DNA from: Gemmatimonadota bacterium
GTDB lineage: Bacteria; Gemmatimonadota; Gemmatimonadetes; Longimicrobiales; Gaopeijiaceae
Reading direction: 5' to 3'
Assembly (NCBI GenBank): GCA_040882465.1
Contig: JBBEBG010000025.1
Span: 1 to 64,000 of the forward strand
DNA length: 64,000 bases
Shown here one piece after another: positions 25,930-33,876 of this stretch; positions within the stretch are counted from its first letter, which is position 1; each line of letters opens with the position of its first letter. The notes below the pieces were generated by a model that ran no database searches, was not told where the DNA came from, and saw only the letters and a list, made by a program, of their open reading frames with translations. The position numbers were made by a program, and so were the translations under genes.

Positions 25930-26330
25930 GTCGGAGGAATATGGAGCGGAGGGGAGGGCGGACCAGTCCCCGGGCCCGAGGGATCGGGGCAAGACGCCCA
26001 CCGCCCCCGACGAGCAGATCTTCCTCGATGGACCCCGGAGCCGGACGGCCGAACCCCTCCGGGTCCTCCGGATCGGTGGGGAGTTCATCGCCGGCTTCCG
26101 CGCGCTCCACTTCCTGGGCCCCTGCGTCACCGTCTTCGGCTCCGCCCGAGCGGCGGAGGGCGATCCTGATGGGGGTCGAACATTGAACGCCCCTGTTCGA
26201 CTTCATGCACGGGCGCCTGGTCGCTCCCGGGGCCATCAACGGGCAGGTCCTGGACGTTTTCTTTTTCACCGACTCGCCGGAGGAGGCCGTACGTCACCTC
26301 CGCCTTACGGTCATGGCTTCGCTCCAGTCC
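25928..26330 (+). pseudogene. Internally deleted LOG-family (TIGR00730) gene
   Basis: The N-terminal part (from ATG 25928) contains QIFLDGPRSRTAEPLRVLRI and EFIAGFRALHFLGPCVTVFG, diagnostic of the long LOG-family proteins. It breaks off at about 26160. In another frame, about 26190-26330 encodes PLFDFMHGRLVAPG and DVFFFTDSPEEAVRHL, the C-terminal end of the same family. The central Rossmann core with the PGGxGT motif is missing, so roughly 170 codons were deleted and the frame shifted. Intact homologues are lysine-decarboxylase-like nucleotide phosphoribohydrolases. Confidence 0.75.
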
Positions 26331-26440
26331 CCCATGCGAGACAGCTCGCCGCGTCGCACTCCTTCTATGCCCTCCACGATATCGTGCGAGGGCGCTGCCT
26401 CGCGGCACGGTTCAGGTGGCGCGCATGCGGATCCCACGGA

Positions 26441-27094
26441 CTATGGCGTAACCGTAATCCGGTTCTCGATCTCCGACACGCCCGGCGCCGCCCAGGCCGC
26501 CTGTTGCGCTTCTTCCCGCTCCGCCCACGACCGAACGCTTCCGTGGAGGATCACCTTGCCGTCGCTCGCCTGCACGCGGACCCGGCGGGCGTCGATCTCG
26601 GCGCTGCGCCGAAAGGCCGCCTCGATCTTGTCCTTGACGTCCTTCGGTGTGACGCGCGCCATGATCGTGATGTTGTTGGACACGCCGTTGACGCCCATCA
26701 GAAAGCGGACCGCGTTCATGGCAGCCTCCTTGTGGAACTGCCACTTGACCTCGCCGTCGAGCGTGACCCATCCGTCGTCGACCAGGACCTTGATGCCTTT
26801 GTCCGGCACGGAGTAGTTGGCCTCGAGGGCGCTGACGCAGGCATGAGCGATGTCCTCGTCGGTCCGCCTGGCGCTGCCGGGCAGCTGGACGTCCAGCTCG
26901 TCGGCCACCGCCTTGACGCTGTAGACGCGCTTGGCCGCCTTCTCAGCCGCGTACTTCTCCGCGTAGGAAGGGACGTGGCCGCTGAGGGTCACGACGCCGT
27001 CCTTGACGCCAACGCCGATGTGGGCCTCGTTGACGCTCGGTTCCCACTTCAGCTCATTCTCCACATCGCGTTTAAGCTCGCTGTCGCTCTTCAT
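26441..27094 (-). CDS. Triple BON-domain protein
   Basis: 217 residues, no signal peptide. Three BON domains at about 3-70, 76-145 and 150-217, each with the V-x-D-GxVTLxGxV core: [38 protein letters not shown] and [23 protein letters not shown] proteins bind membranes or other envelope components and are often stress-induced. It is the second gene of an hsp20-BON operon (48 nt gap) behind a sigma-54-type promoter. Confidence 0.9.
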   Translation of the reverse strand: MKSDSELKRDVENELKWEPSVNEAHIGVGVKDGVVTLSGHVPSYAEKYAAEKAAKRVYSVKAVADELDVQLPGSARRTDEDIAHACVSALEANYSVPDKGIKVLVDDGWVTLDGEVKWQFHKEAAMNAVRFLMGVNGVSNNITIMARVTPKDVKDKIEAAFRRSAEIDARRVRVQASDGKVILHGSVRSWAEREEAQQAAWAAPGVSEIENRITVTP

Positions 27095-27142
27095 TGCTCT
27101 TCGTCCTGTGTGAGGGGTGATCGTCGGTGACCGCGACGCGCT

Positions 27143-27607
27143 TCAGGTGGCCTGCACCGGAATCTTCCGTCCTTTCGCCTCGGGACGCTTCTGGATCCGG
27201 ACCTTCAGGACTCCCTGGTGAAAGTCCGCCTTGATCTTCTCGGGGTCGGCGGGCGACGGCAGCGTGAAGCTGCGCTCGAACGCGCCGTACTGGCGCTCCG
27301 CGATTCGGACACGCTGATCGCCGCGCTCGGTCTCTACCTTCCTCTCGCCCCTGACCGAGAGGATGTTTCCGTCCATCTCGATGTCCACGTCCTTGGGCTC
27401 GATCCCGGGAAGCTCGGCGGTGAGGACGTACTCGCCGTTCTGCTCCGCAAAGTCGACGCGAGGAGCCCAGATTGAGCCCTCGCCAGCCGAGGCTGCCCAG
27501 GGGAGGTTCCGAGCCAGACGGTGCATCTGGTCCTCCAGGAGATCGAAGTCGGGCCAGGTGGGAAGAAAGCCGCTGTCGCGACGCCGAAGGGTGGGTAGGA
27601 GTTGCAT
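27143..27607 (-). CDS. Hsp20 family small heat-shock chaperone
   Basis: 154 residues with a central alpha-crystallin domain (about 45-140): FAEQNGEYVLTAELPGIEPKD, DGNILSVRGERK, then the C-terminal A-x-x-x-GVLxV strand (HQGVLKVRIQKRPE). The tail KGRKIPVQ supplies the I-x-V-type anchor for oligomerisation. GGAGGT is 6 nt upstream of the ATG. It holds unfolding proteins for refolding. First gene of the operon with the BON protein. Confidence 0.93.
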   Translation of the reverse strand: MQLLPTLRRRDSGFLPTWPDFDLLEDQMHRLARNLPWAASAGEGSIWAPRVDFAEQNGEYVLTAELPGIEPKDVDIEMDGNILSVRGERKVETERGDQRVRIAERQYGAFERSFTLPSPADPEKIKADFHQGVLKVRIQKRPEAKGRKIPVQAT

Positions 27608-27681
27608 TGGATACCTCCGCAGTAACTAGGTGAGTGTCCCGCGCCGCTGGGGCGACAGCCCGCGGTCGCGGTATGGATCAG

Positions 27682-27697
27682 TGCGAGAGACGTGCCA
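27682..27697 (-). promoter_or_regulatory. Sigma-54 (-24/-12) promoter-like element before hsp20
   Basis: Minus strand TGGCACGTCTCTCGCA: a full TGGCAC -24 box, GG-N10-GC spacing and a one-base-off -12 box (TCGC for TTGC). Predicted transcription start about 27671, giving a 64-nt leader to the hsp20 ATG. Confidence 0.6.
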
Positions 27698-28041
27698 GGC
27701 CACGGCGAGTGAGGGACGCCCATAGAGCTGCTGCAAGAGACCGCTTCGGTGGGGGCGGCGACGTGGGATCGCCATTCGTGGCAGGGACAATGCGTCCCGG
27801 GAGTGAGACGAGCCGACCCGTGCGCGAGCGTCGTCCGGTTCAGAGCCCGCTTGGAAGGGCGATCGCGAGCGCCGGAAGTTGTGTGAGCGCGAGGTCGTCC
27901 GGATACTCCACGTAACCGCTTATCGCTACGGCGGACACTTTGACCCCCAACCGGGGCCGCCTCACGGGCCATCTCGTCCCAGGCTCAAGGTCGGAAGCTC
28001 GCCGGATGTGGTGTCCGGGGCGACCGGGCGGGACGCCGCTC

Positions 28042-28057
28042 TGGCACTGTCGTTGCG
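28042..28057 (+). promoter_or_regulatory. Sigma-54 promoter-like element before the PRPP synthetase gene
   Basis: TGGCACTGTCGTTGCG matches both the -24 (TGGCAC) and -12 (TTGC) boxes with exact GG-N10-GC spacing. Predicted start about 28068, 50 nt before the ATG at 28118. Confidence 0.75.
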
Positions 28058-28117
28058 TTGAGGGCGACGCGCCCGTTGCCGCTTCAGCACGAACGAACCT
28101 CATTCCGGAATGGCCTC

Positions 28118-29101
28118 ATGCAAAGCGAGATCCGACTCTTCGCCCTCGGAGAGAGCGGGGCGTTCGGAGAACGGATGGGCCGTGCCCTGGGCATTCCCCT
28201 TAGCGAGCACGAAATGCGGGACTTCGAGGACGGCGAGCACAAGGGGCGTCCCCTCGAGAACGTCCGCGGTCGCGACGTGTTCGTCGTGTACTCGCTCTAC
28301 GGAGAGCCGGGCCGGAGCGTGAACGACAAGCTCTGCCGGCTCCTTTTCTTCCTAGGTGCGCTCCGCGACGCCGCGGCCGGCCGTGTGACGGCAGTCGTTC
28401 CCTACCTGTGCTACGCACGAAAGGACGCGAAGACGAAGCCCCGGGACCCGGTCACGACGCGGTACGTGGCCTCCCTGTTCGACGCCGTCGGAGCGGACCG
28501 CGTGATCACGATGGACGTGCATAACGTGGCGGCCTTTCAGAACGCCTTTCGCGTCAGGACCGAGCACCTGGAGGCCAGCGCGCTCATTCTCGGTCACCTC
28601 GAGGGGCACTTCCGTGGAAAGGACATCGCCGTCGTGTCGCCGGACGTGGGCGGGGTCAAGCGAGCGGAGCGCTTCGGCGAAGCTCTCGCTCGCCGTCTCG
28701 GGCAACCCGTGTCGCGTGCCTTCATGGACAAGCGGAGGAGTGAGGGCGTGGTCACCGGAGACGTGCTCGTGGGCCCCGTGGAGGGACGGACCACCCTTCT
28801 CGTGGACGATCTGATCGGGACCGGAACCACTATCGGGCGAGCGGCCCGCGCATGCCTGGCAGCCGGTGCCCGAGAGGTGTGGGTGGCGGCTACTCACGGC
28901 CTGTTCCTCGAAGGTGCGGCGGAGGTCGTGGCCGATCCGAGCATCGCCCGGTTGGTGATAGCAGACACCGTTCCGCCGTTTCGGCTCGATCCGGATCTCG
29001 TGCGCCGGAAGGTGGACATCCTCGACTCGGCAGCGATGTTCGCGGAAGCGATCCGGAGAATACACGAGGGGGGATCGATCGTGGAGCTTCTCGAGAGCTG
29101 A
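28118..29101 (+). CDS. Ribose-phosphate pyrophosphokinase (PRPP synthetase family)
   Basis: 327 residues. Family elements are FEDGEHKGRPLENVRGRDVF (flag loop region), VVPYLCYARKDAKTKPRDPV (ATP loop), ITMDVHNVAAFQNAF (metal His), VVSPDVGGVKRAERF and the PRPP loop VDDLIGTGTTIGRAA. It makes PRPP from ribose 5-phosphate and ATP. The sequence differs from housekeeping enzymes (DVHN for DLHA; LYGEPGRSVNDKLCRLL), like the stress-cluster paralogues. It leads an operon with a phosphoribosyltransferase, and a nucleoside phosphorylase lies 5 kb on, together suggesting ribose and base salvage under stress. Confidence 0.88.
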   Translation: MQSEIRLFALGESGAFGERMGRALGIPLSEHEMRDFEDGEHKGRPLENVRGRDVFVVYSLYGEPGRSVNDKLCRLLFFLGALRDAAAGRVTAVVPYLCYARKDAKTKPRDPVTTRYVASLFDAVGADRVITMDVHNVAAFQNAFRVRTEHLEASALILGHLEGHFRGKDIAVVSPDVGGVKRAERFGEALARRLGQPVSRAFMDKRRSEGVVTGDVLVGPVEGRTTLLVDDLIGTGTTIGRAARACLAAGAREVWVAATHGLFLEGAAEVVADPSIARLVIADTVPPFRLDPDLVRRKVDILDSAAMFAEAIRRIHEGGSIVELLES

Positions 29102-29114
29102 TGGAGAGTCAACC

Positions 29115-29819
29115 ATGAACCACCTGTTCTGGGATCGGCGGGAAGCGGGACGGAGGCTCGGACACCTCTTCGCCCGAAGAACGGACTTGCGGGAGCCCGT
29201 GGTCCTGGCGCTGCCGAGGGGAGGCGTCCCCGTCGGGCTCGAGATCGCACGGGCCCTTCGGGCTCCCCTGGACGTCCTCATCGTCCGCAAGCTCGGTCAC
29301 CCCAGACAGCCGGAGCTCGCCGTGGGAGCCATCGCTTCGGGCGGCGTGAGGGTAATGAACGCGGAGGTGGCGCTGGAGGCCCCGGTTTCCGAGGCCGATC
29401 TGGACGCCGTCGTCCGCCGGGAGACCCGTGAGCTCGAGCGGCGGGACCGGGCGTACCGCGGCGAGCGACCTCCGATCGACGTCAGAGGCCGAACGGTCAT
29501 TCTCGCGGATGACGGCGTTGCGACCGGTTCGTCCATGCTGGCGGCCATCCGTGCGTTACGGCTATCGGAGCCGGTATCCATCGTCGTGGCGGTACCCGTT
29601 GCTCCCCAGGACACGGTCACCCGTCTGGAGCGCGAGGCGGACGAAGTCGTGTGCCTCGCCTCTCCGGAGCCATTATACGCGATCAGCGTCTGGTACCAGT
29701 CGTTTCCACAGGTCGATGATGTCCAGGTACGCGACATCCTGGATCTCTGGGCGGCGGAGATCGCGGAAGCCGAAGCGACCGAGGCGCGGGAGGAAAGCTC
29801 TGGAGTCGAGCGTCCTTAG
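29115..29819 (+). CDS. Phosphoribosyltransferase
   Basis: 234 residues. Starts LFWDRREAGRRLGHLFARR, then LALPRGGVPVGLEIARAL and LIVRKLGHPRQPELAVGAIA, and the PRPP loop VILADDGVATGSSMLAAI (DDGxxTG). This is the stress-cluster type of PRTase often annotated as a predicted phosphoribosyltransferase; the base it uses is not known. It follows the PRPP synthetase by 13 nt with GGAGAG upstream, so substrate supply and use are encoded together. The stop codon overlaps the stop of the convergent hydrolase gene. Confidence 0.88.
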   Translation: MNHLFWDRREAGRRLGHLFARRTDLREPVVLALPRGGVPVGLEIARALRAPLDVLIVRKLGHPRQPELAVGAIASGGVRVMNAEVALEAPVSEADLDAVVRRETRELERRDRAYRGERPPIDVRGRTVILADDGVATGSSMLAAIRALRLSEPVSIVVAVPVAPQDTVTRLEREADEVVCLASPEPLYAISVWYQSFPQVDDVQVRDILDLWAAEIAEAEATEAREESSGVERP

Positions 29820-30544
29820 ACGGGGGGCCCCGTCCGTGCGACGAGGTGCTCCACGAACCACTCGCAGGCGAGACGCGCGACCTCATCGAGCGCCCCGGGT
29901 TCCTCGAACAGGTGGGTGGCTCCCGCCACGATGACGAGGCGCTTCTTGCCAGGGATCGGAGCGACGGCCTGGCGGTTCAACTCGATGACCTCGGTGTCCC
30001 TTCCGCCCACGATGAGAAGGGTCGCGGCCCGGACGTCACGGAGGACCAGCACCGCCAGGTCGGGCCGGCCGCCGCGCGACACGATCGCATGAACTTCATG
30101 GGGCCGTCGGGCCGCCGCCACCAGCGCCGCGGCGGCTCCCGTGCTGGCCCCGAACAGGCCGATCGGGAGCCCGGCCGTGTCATCGTCTCCCGCGAGCCAA
30201 TCGACGACTCGCACCATACGATCCGAGAGCAGGCCGATGTCGAAGCGGAGATGGCCCGTCCTGAGATCGACCGCCTCTTCTTCTTCGGTGAGGAGGTCGA
30301 TGAGGAGGGTTCCGAGGTCCCCCTCGCGAAGCTGCTCTGCGACGCGTCGGTTCCGGGGGCTCTTCCGGCTGCTCCCACTTCCGTGCGCGAAGGCGACCAC
30401 GCCTGTTGCCCCGACAGGAACATCGAGGTCTCCATGCATGACGCGTGGCCCGGCATCCAATGGGATCTGTATGTCCCTCCTCGTTTCCGGATGGGGACGA
30501 CCCAAAACCGTCCTCCCCATTCGCTTTCGCTCCCCTGTCGCCAT
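29816..30544 (-). CDS. Dienelactone-hydrolase-like alpha/beta hydrolase
   Basis: 242 residues. An alpha/beta hydrolase with GVVAFAHGSGSSRKSPRNR (oxyanion region), the nucleophile elbow GLFGASTGAAAAL (GASTG), an Asp in LLIVGGRDTEVIELN and a His in VIVAGATHLFEEPGAL. This short form is typical of stress clusters, often next to or fused with phosphoribosyltransferases. The ATG at 30544 has AGGAGG 7 nt upstream. Divergent from the APH-fold gene (54-bp gap). Substrate unknown. Confidence 0.85.
   Translation of the reverse strand: MATGERKRMGRTVLGRPHPETRRDIQIPLDAGPRVMHGDLDVPVGATGVVAFAHGSGSSRKSPRNRRVAEQLREGDLGTLLIDLLTEEEEAVDLRTGHLRFDIGLLSDRMVRVVDWLAGDDDTAGLPIGLFGASTGAAAALVAAARRPHEVHAIVSRGGRPDLAVLVLRDVRAATLLIVGGRDTEVIELNRQAVAPIPGKKRLVIVAGATHLFEEPGALDEVARLACEWFVEHLVARTGPPV
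29819..29834. terminator. GC-rich hairpin at overlapping convergent stops
   Basis: GACGGGG, GG, CCCCGTC forms a perfect 7-bp stem exactly where the phosphoribosyltransferase (TAG 29817-29819) and the hydrolase (TAA 29818-29816) converge with overlapping stop codons. There is no T-run, so it may slow or block the opposing transcripts rather than be a classical terminator. Confidence 0.45.
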
Positions 30545-30598
30545 TTCGAGTCCTCCTGCAACGTCCCTCTCCATACGACCTCGGAACACCCGGATCCC

Positions 30599-31612
30599 AT
30601 GGAAGAATCGAGCCAGGACCTCTCCGCCAAGGTCGCCTTCCTGCTTCGGCCGGACAGCTACCTTCCGCAACCTTCGACCGTGGCCTCGGTGGAAACGCAC
30701 ATGGCCTGGGTCTTCCTGGCCGGGGAGTTCGCCTACAAGCTGAAGAAGCCGGTCCGGTACGACTTCTTGGACTACGGCACGGTCGAGGCGCGCCGCTGGA
30801 GCTGTGAGGAAGAGCTTCGGCTGAACCGGCGGCTGGCCCCGACGGTCTACCTGGGGGTAGTGCCCCTGACCTTGGGTCAGGACGGGGGGCTGGTCCTGGG
30901 GGATAGGGGTCGCGTCGTGGACTGGCTCGTGCACATGCGCCGCCTCCCGGCGGAGCTCTCCCTCGATCGCGTGATCGCCGCGGGACCGGTCCCCGACCGA
31001 TGCATCGCCGCCGCCGCCTTGAAGATGGCCGGGTTCTACCGGGACGCCGCGCCGGTGCTCCTGTCTCCCGATCGGTATCGGGACCGCTTCCAAGCCGAGA
31101 TTGTGGAGAACCTGCGCGAGCTCGGGGATCCGTCCTTCGACATGCCGAAGTCCCTCCTCCAAGAGCTGGCGGGAGCGCAGGAGGGCTTCCTCCAAGACCG
31201 CGCGGCGATCCTGGACCGTCGGGTCGCCGACGGACGCATCGTCGAGGCCCACGGGGATCTTCGCCCGGAGCACATCTACCTGGAGGCGGACCCGTCGATC
31301 ATCGACTGCCTCGAGTTCGATCGCGAGCTCCGCTTCCTCGACCCGGCGGACGAGCTCTCGTTCCTCACCGTGGAGTGCGACCGGCTGGGACAGGCTTCCG
31401 TGGGCCGGCGATTCCTTCAGACCTACGCACGGGTCGCCGAAGACGATCCTCCCGCGGAGCTCCTACGGTTTTACGGGAGCTTCCGAGCCTTCCTCAGGGC
31501 GAGAATCGCGATCCGCCACCTGCGGGACGGCGACGTGCGGGATCCGTCTCGCTGGCCGGCCCGAGCGCTCGAGTACCTTCGGTTCGCCCGCAAGTACCTC
31601 CCGGACCAATGA
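30599..31612 (+). CDS. APH-fold kinase-like protein, single domain
   Basis: 337 residues, related to the N-terminal half of the protein at 24259-25929: YKLKKPVRYDFLDYGTVEAR, EEELRLNRRLAPTVYLGVVP, EAHGDLRPEHIYLEADPSII (catalytic HGDLRPEH) and DCLEFDRELRFLDPADELSF (metal Asp). It lacks the C-terminal P-loop kinase. Both carry the HGDLR catalytic loop intact, so they probably phosphorylate a small molecule. Divergent from the hydrolase gene and convergent with the CapA gene (15-bp gap). Confidence 0.85.
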   Translation: MEESSQDLSAKVAFLLRPDSYLPQPSTVASVETHMAWVFLAGEFAYKLKKPVRYDFLDYGTVEARRWSCEEELRLNRRLAPTVYLGVVPLTLGQDGGLVLGDRGRVVDWLVHMRRLPAELSLDRVIAAGPVPDRCIAAAALKMAGFYRDAAPVLLSPDRYRDRFQAEIVENLRELGDPSFDMPKSLLQELAGAQEGFLQDRAAILDRRVADGRIVEAHGDLRPEHIYLEADPSIIDCLEFDRELRFLDPADELSFLTVECDRLGQASVGRRFLQTYARVAEDDPPAELLRFYGSFRAFLRARIAIRHLRDGDVRDPSRWPARALEYLRFARKYLPDQ

Positions 31613-31627
31613 CGGATGCCGGCGAGC

Positions 31628-32737
31628 TCACCAGCCGAGCGCGAAGCGGTCGTCGCGCTCCACGACTTCGTGGCCGAACCGCCGGCACTCACGGCTCATC
31701 GTCTCTCGAATCCAGGCCCGATCCACGGCGGACGCGCGCTTCAATTGAAAGCGACGGATCTGGAGGGGGACCATCTCCACCCCGACGAGTGCTCCGGCGC
31801 TGGTGTCGAACGTCGGGAAGTACATGAGCACGAGGTCGCCGCGAAACTCGGCATGATCGCGGATTCCCTCGTAGTCGTTCACGAGCTCTCCACATCCGTA
31901 AAAGATGGGCCGGTCGTGATGGATCTCGATCGCCTTCGGATGGTGCGAGGAGTGTCCGTGGACCGCGTTGATCGAAGCATGATCGATCAGGTGGTGGGCG
32001 AAGCTTCGGTGATGAACGTCGATGTCGTAGCCCCAGTTGGACCCCCAATGAATGGTCGCGATGGCGAGGTCCCCTGGACGCTTCGAGGCCTCCACCCGGC
32101 GAGCGATCGCGTCAACGGTCCTTCGGGACAGCTCGGAAAGCAGATTCACGCCCGGTCTGCCGGCCCCGGCACTCCACTCCGGAGGGACGCCGCAGTCGTC
32201 CGTGCAGAACGAGAAGACGAGGATCCTCCTCTCGGGCTCGAGGTTCAGAACTGCGGGCGCTCGCGCGGATTCAAGGTCCCGTCCCGCCCCGCACGCGTGG
32301 ATCTTCGCCGCCTCCAGGGTATCCAGCGTCTCCACGAGCCCGGCCTCGCCCCAGTCGAGCACGTGGTTGTTGGCCATTGAGCAGCAGTCGACCCCCGCCG
32401 CACGGAGAACCGGCACGTTGTCCGGATGCATGCGGTAGTTGATCCCCTTGGGGAGCGGTTGCTCGCTCGTGGTGATGCTGGTCTCCAGGTTCACGATCCG
32501 CGCGGCCGGACCCATCTGCTCGAGGATCTCCAGCGCATCTCCCCAGACGTACGAGTGGTCGACCGGCGCGGAAACGGGTCCGTTCTTCCGTTCCGCCATC
32601 TGCACGTAGTCGAGGGCCGAAATCACGAACGGCTCGTGGAGTCGCGGGGCAGAGGGATGTGGGAGGATCTGGTCCACCCCCCGCCCGGTCATCACGTCGC
32701 CGCCAAAGAAGAGCTTGAGTCGGTGGGTATCGGTCAT
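31628..32737 (-). CDS. CapA/PgsA-family phosphoesterase-like protein
   Basis: 369 residues with calcineurin-like metallophosphoesterase motifs of the CapA family: LFFGGDVMTGRGVDQ (metal Asp), RIVNLETSITTSEQPLPKG, DCCSMANNHVLDWGEAGL (metal NNH) and IATIHWGSNWGYDIDVHHR (metal His). No signal peptide, unlike envelope CapA, so a cytoplasmic role is likely. Start ATG 32737 lies about 15 nt downstream of the sigma-54-like -12 box. Confidence 0.85.
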   Translation of the reverse strand: MTDTHRLKLFFGGDVMTGRGVDQILPHPSAPRLHEPFVISALDYVQMAERKNGPVSAPVDHSYVWGDALEILEQMGPAARIVNLETSITTSEQPLPKGINYRMHPDNVPVLRAAGVDCCSMANNHVLDWGEAGLVETLDTLEAAKIHACGAGRDLESARAPAVLNLEPERRILVFSFCTDDCGVPPEWSAGAGRPGVNLLSELSRRTVDAIARRVEASKRPGDLAIATIHWGSNWGYDIDVHHRSFAHHLIDHASINAVHGHSSHHPKAIEIHHDRPIFYGCGELVNDYEGIRDHAEFRGDLVLMYFPTFDTSAGALVGVEMVPLQIRRFQLKRASAVDRAWIRETMSRECRRFGHEVVERDDRFALGW

Positions 32738-32751
32738 GAGTGGCGCACGAG

Positions 32752-32767
32752 CGCAACCACTGTGCCA
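32752..32767 (-). promoter_or_regulatory. Sigma-54 promoter-like element before the CapA gene
   Basis: Minus strand TGGCACAGTGGTTGCG, full match to -24 and -12 boxes with GG-N10-GC. The predicted start (about 32742) is only about 5 nt before the ATG, so the mRNA would be almost leaderless or the true start codon lies further downstream. Confidence 0.65.
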
Positions 32768-32968
32768 GACGTGAACACCGCGGAACACGTTCGGCGCGTC
32801 GTGCGGGTCGCGTCTCGCGGGACTCCGTCGGGCACGGATCCGCTCCACTTCGAACGGACATATTGGCCCGCATTGGGACACCGAATTGGGTCGTCTCGTC
32901 CGGTCGCCCGCTTCGGGAGCCACTCCGAAGACCGCTCGGATCCCGGGCGCCGTCTCGAACAACGGGCG

Positions 32969-32984
32969 TGGCACGGTCGTTGCA
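32969..32984 (+). promoter_or_regulatory. Orphan sigma-54 promoter-like element
   Basis: TGGCACGGTCGTTGCA, the best match to the -24/-12 consensus in the window. The next plus-strand gene begins 530 nt downstream and has its own element, so the product of this promoter is unknown. Confidence 0.7.
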
Positions 32985-33443
32985 AATTCTTCAGGGCGAG
33001 CGGGGAGGACATTCGTTCTTCCTCGTCGAAGGCCCGAAGGGAGCAATTCCGGAGGGTCCGTGCGTCGGGAGTTCGGTGCTCGGCGCACCGGTCGTGAGGT
33101 CGCTGGACACGACCGAGTCCCACGGCCGAGGGGACACCTGGATCGCGGAAACGCGACGAGGGCAAGGAAGCAGACCCGGTCCGTCGCACGAGGCGGATGC
33201 CGAAACGAAATGGGTCCGCTTTTCGCCAGCGGGAGGGGGTCTCAGGAAGGCGCGTGTAACCTTCCCGAGGCCCCCTATCTTATTGAATGGAGCCGACCCG
33301 CATCGTTTTCAGGTCCTTTGGGCGAAGGTCGCCTGCCGCACCGGCCGGCGGGATTCGGGCCAGTCCTCGAGTACGGACGATCCACCCTGCCGTCTTCTCC
33401 CACTACCACGGCACGGCGAAGCCATCAGGATGAGACTAGGCTG

Positions 33444-33459
33444 TGGCATGTCGGTTGCA
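33444..33459 (+). promoter_or_regulatory. Sigma-54 promoter-like element before the small zinc-ribbon gene
   Basis: TGGCATGTCGGTTGCA, exact GG-N10-GC spacing with TTGCA at -12. Predicted start about 33470, 47 nt before the ATG at 33517. Confidence 0.7.
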
Positions 33460-33516
33460 AGGTCCAAGGGGTGCGAGCAGCAAGGCCCGAATTCGACAAT
33501 CACATGGGAGCAAGAG

Positions 33517-33768
33517 ATGGCCGTCTGTGAAACGTGCGGAAACGATTACCACCGCTCCTTCGAGGTGACCACTGTGCACGGGGTTCACGTATTCGACTCC
33601 TTTGAGTGCGCGATCCAGAAGCTGGCGCCGCTGTGCGCGCGCTGTGGGGTGCGAGTCGTGGGGCACGGCGTCGAGGCAGGGCCGGCCATCTACTGCTGCG
33701 CCCACTGCGCGCGCAAGTCCGGAACGACGGGAATCGTGGACCACCTGGGAATCCTGGACCATGCGTGA
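33517..33768 (+). CDS. Small zinc-ribbon protein
   Basis: 83 residues with eight cysteines in ribbon-like pairs: CETCGNDYHRSF, FDSFECAIQKLAPLCARCG and YCCAHCARKSG, probably binding one or two zinc ions. The ATG is preceded by GGGAGCAAGAG. Similar small proteins are found in stress clusters of other bacteria, function unknown; a role in binding RNA or protein is a guess. It has its own sigma-54-type promoter. Confidence 0.75.
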   Translation: MAVCETCGNDYHRSFEVTTVHGVHVFDSFECAIQKLAPLCARCGVRVVGHGVEAGPAIYCCAHCARKSGTTGIVDHLGILDHA

Positions 33769-33876
33769 GTCAGCAGACGACGGCTGAGAGGATCCTTGCG
33801 GTTTGCATGCGGGTCGCGGGACTCACGCCCGGGTGCCCTCGGCGGAGCCTTGATCGGGACAAGTATCCTGCGGTTG

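Larger units (their letters stand above)
27608..28117. other. 510-bp divergent promoter region (hsp20 / PRPP synthetase)
   Basis: No gene is supported here. It carries a minus-strand sigma-54-like element (27682-27697), a plus-strand element (28042-28057) and a weaker plus-strand element with the right spacing at 27779-27794 (TGGCAGGGACAATGCG). The space between could hold enhancer sites for a sigma-54 activator; I could not identify a repeated site. Confidence 0.55.
32768..33516. other. 749-bp region without a supported gene
   Basis: Holds two plus-strand sigma-54-like elements (32969-32984 and 33444-33459) and no reading frame that looks protein-coding on either strand: the long frames are rich in Arg/Gly/Ser without hydrophobic pattern. 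It could contain a small RNA transcribed from the first element, or be the scar of a lost gene. Confidence 0.5.

Noticed and set aside
25988-26003. Minus-strand element CGGTGGGCGTCTTGCC before the APH/kinase gene
   Set aside because: Spacing is right, but the -24 box keeps only GG of TGGCAC; too weak to list as a promoter.
30555-30574. Sigma-54-like element before the dienelactone-hydrolase-like gene (TGGAGAGGGACGTTGCA)
   Set aside because: Spacing between GG and GC is 11, not 10, and it would start transcription inside the ribosome binding site.
32886-33430. Plus-strand frames behind the orphan sigma-54 element
   Set aside because: They are Arg/Ser/Gly-rich, without ribosome binding site or domain, and look like non-coding GC-rich DNA.
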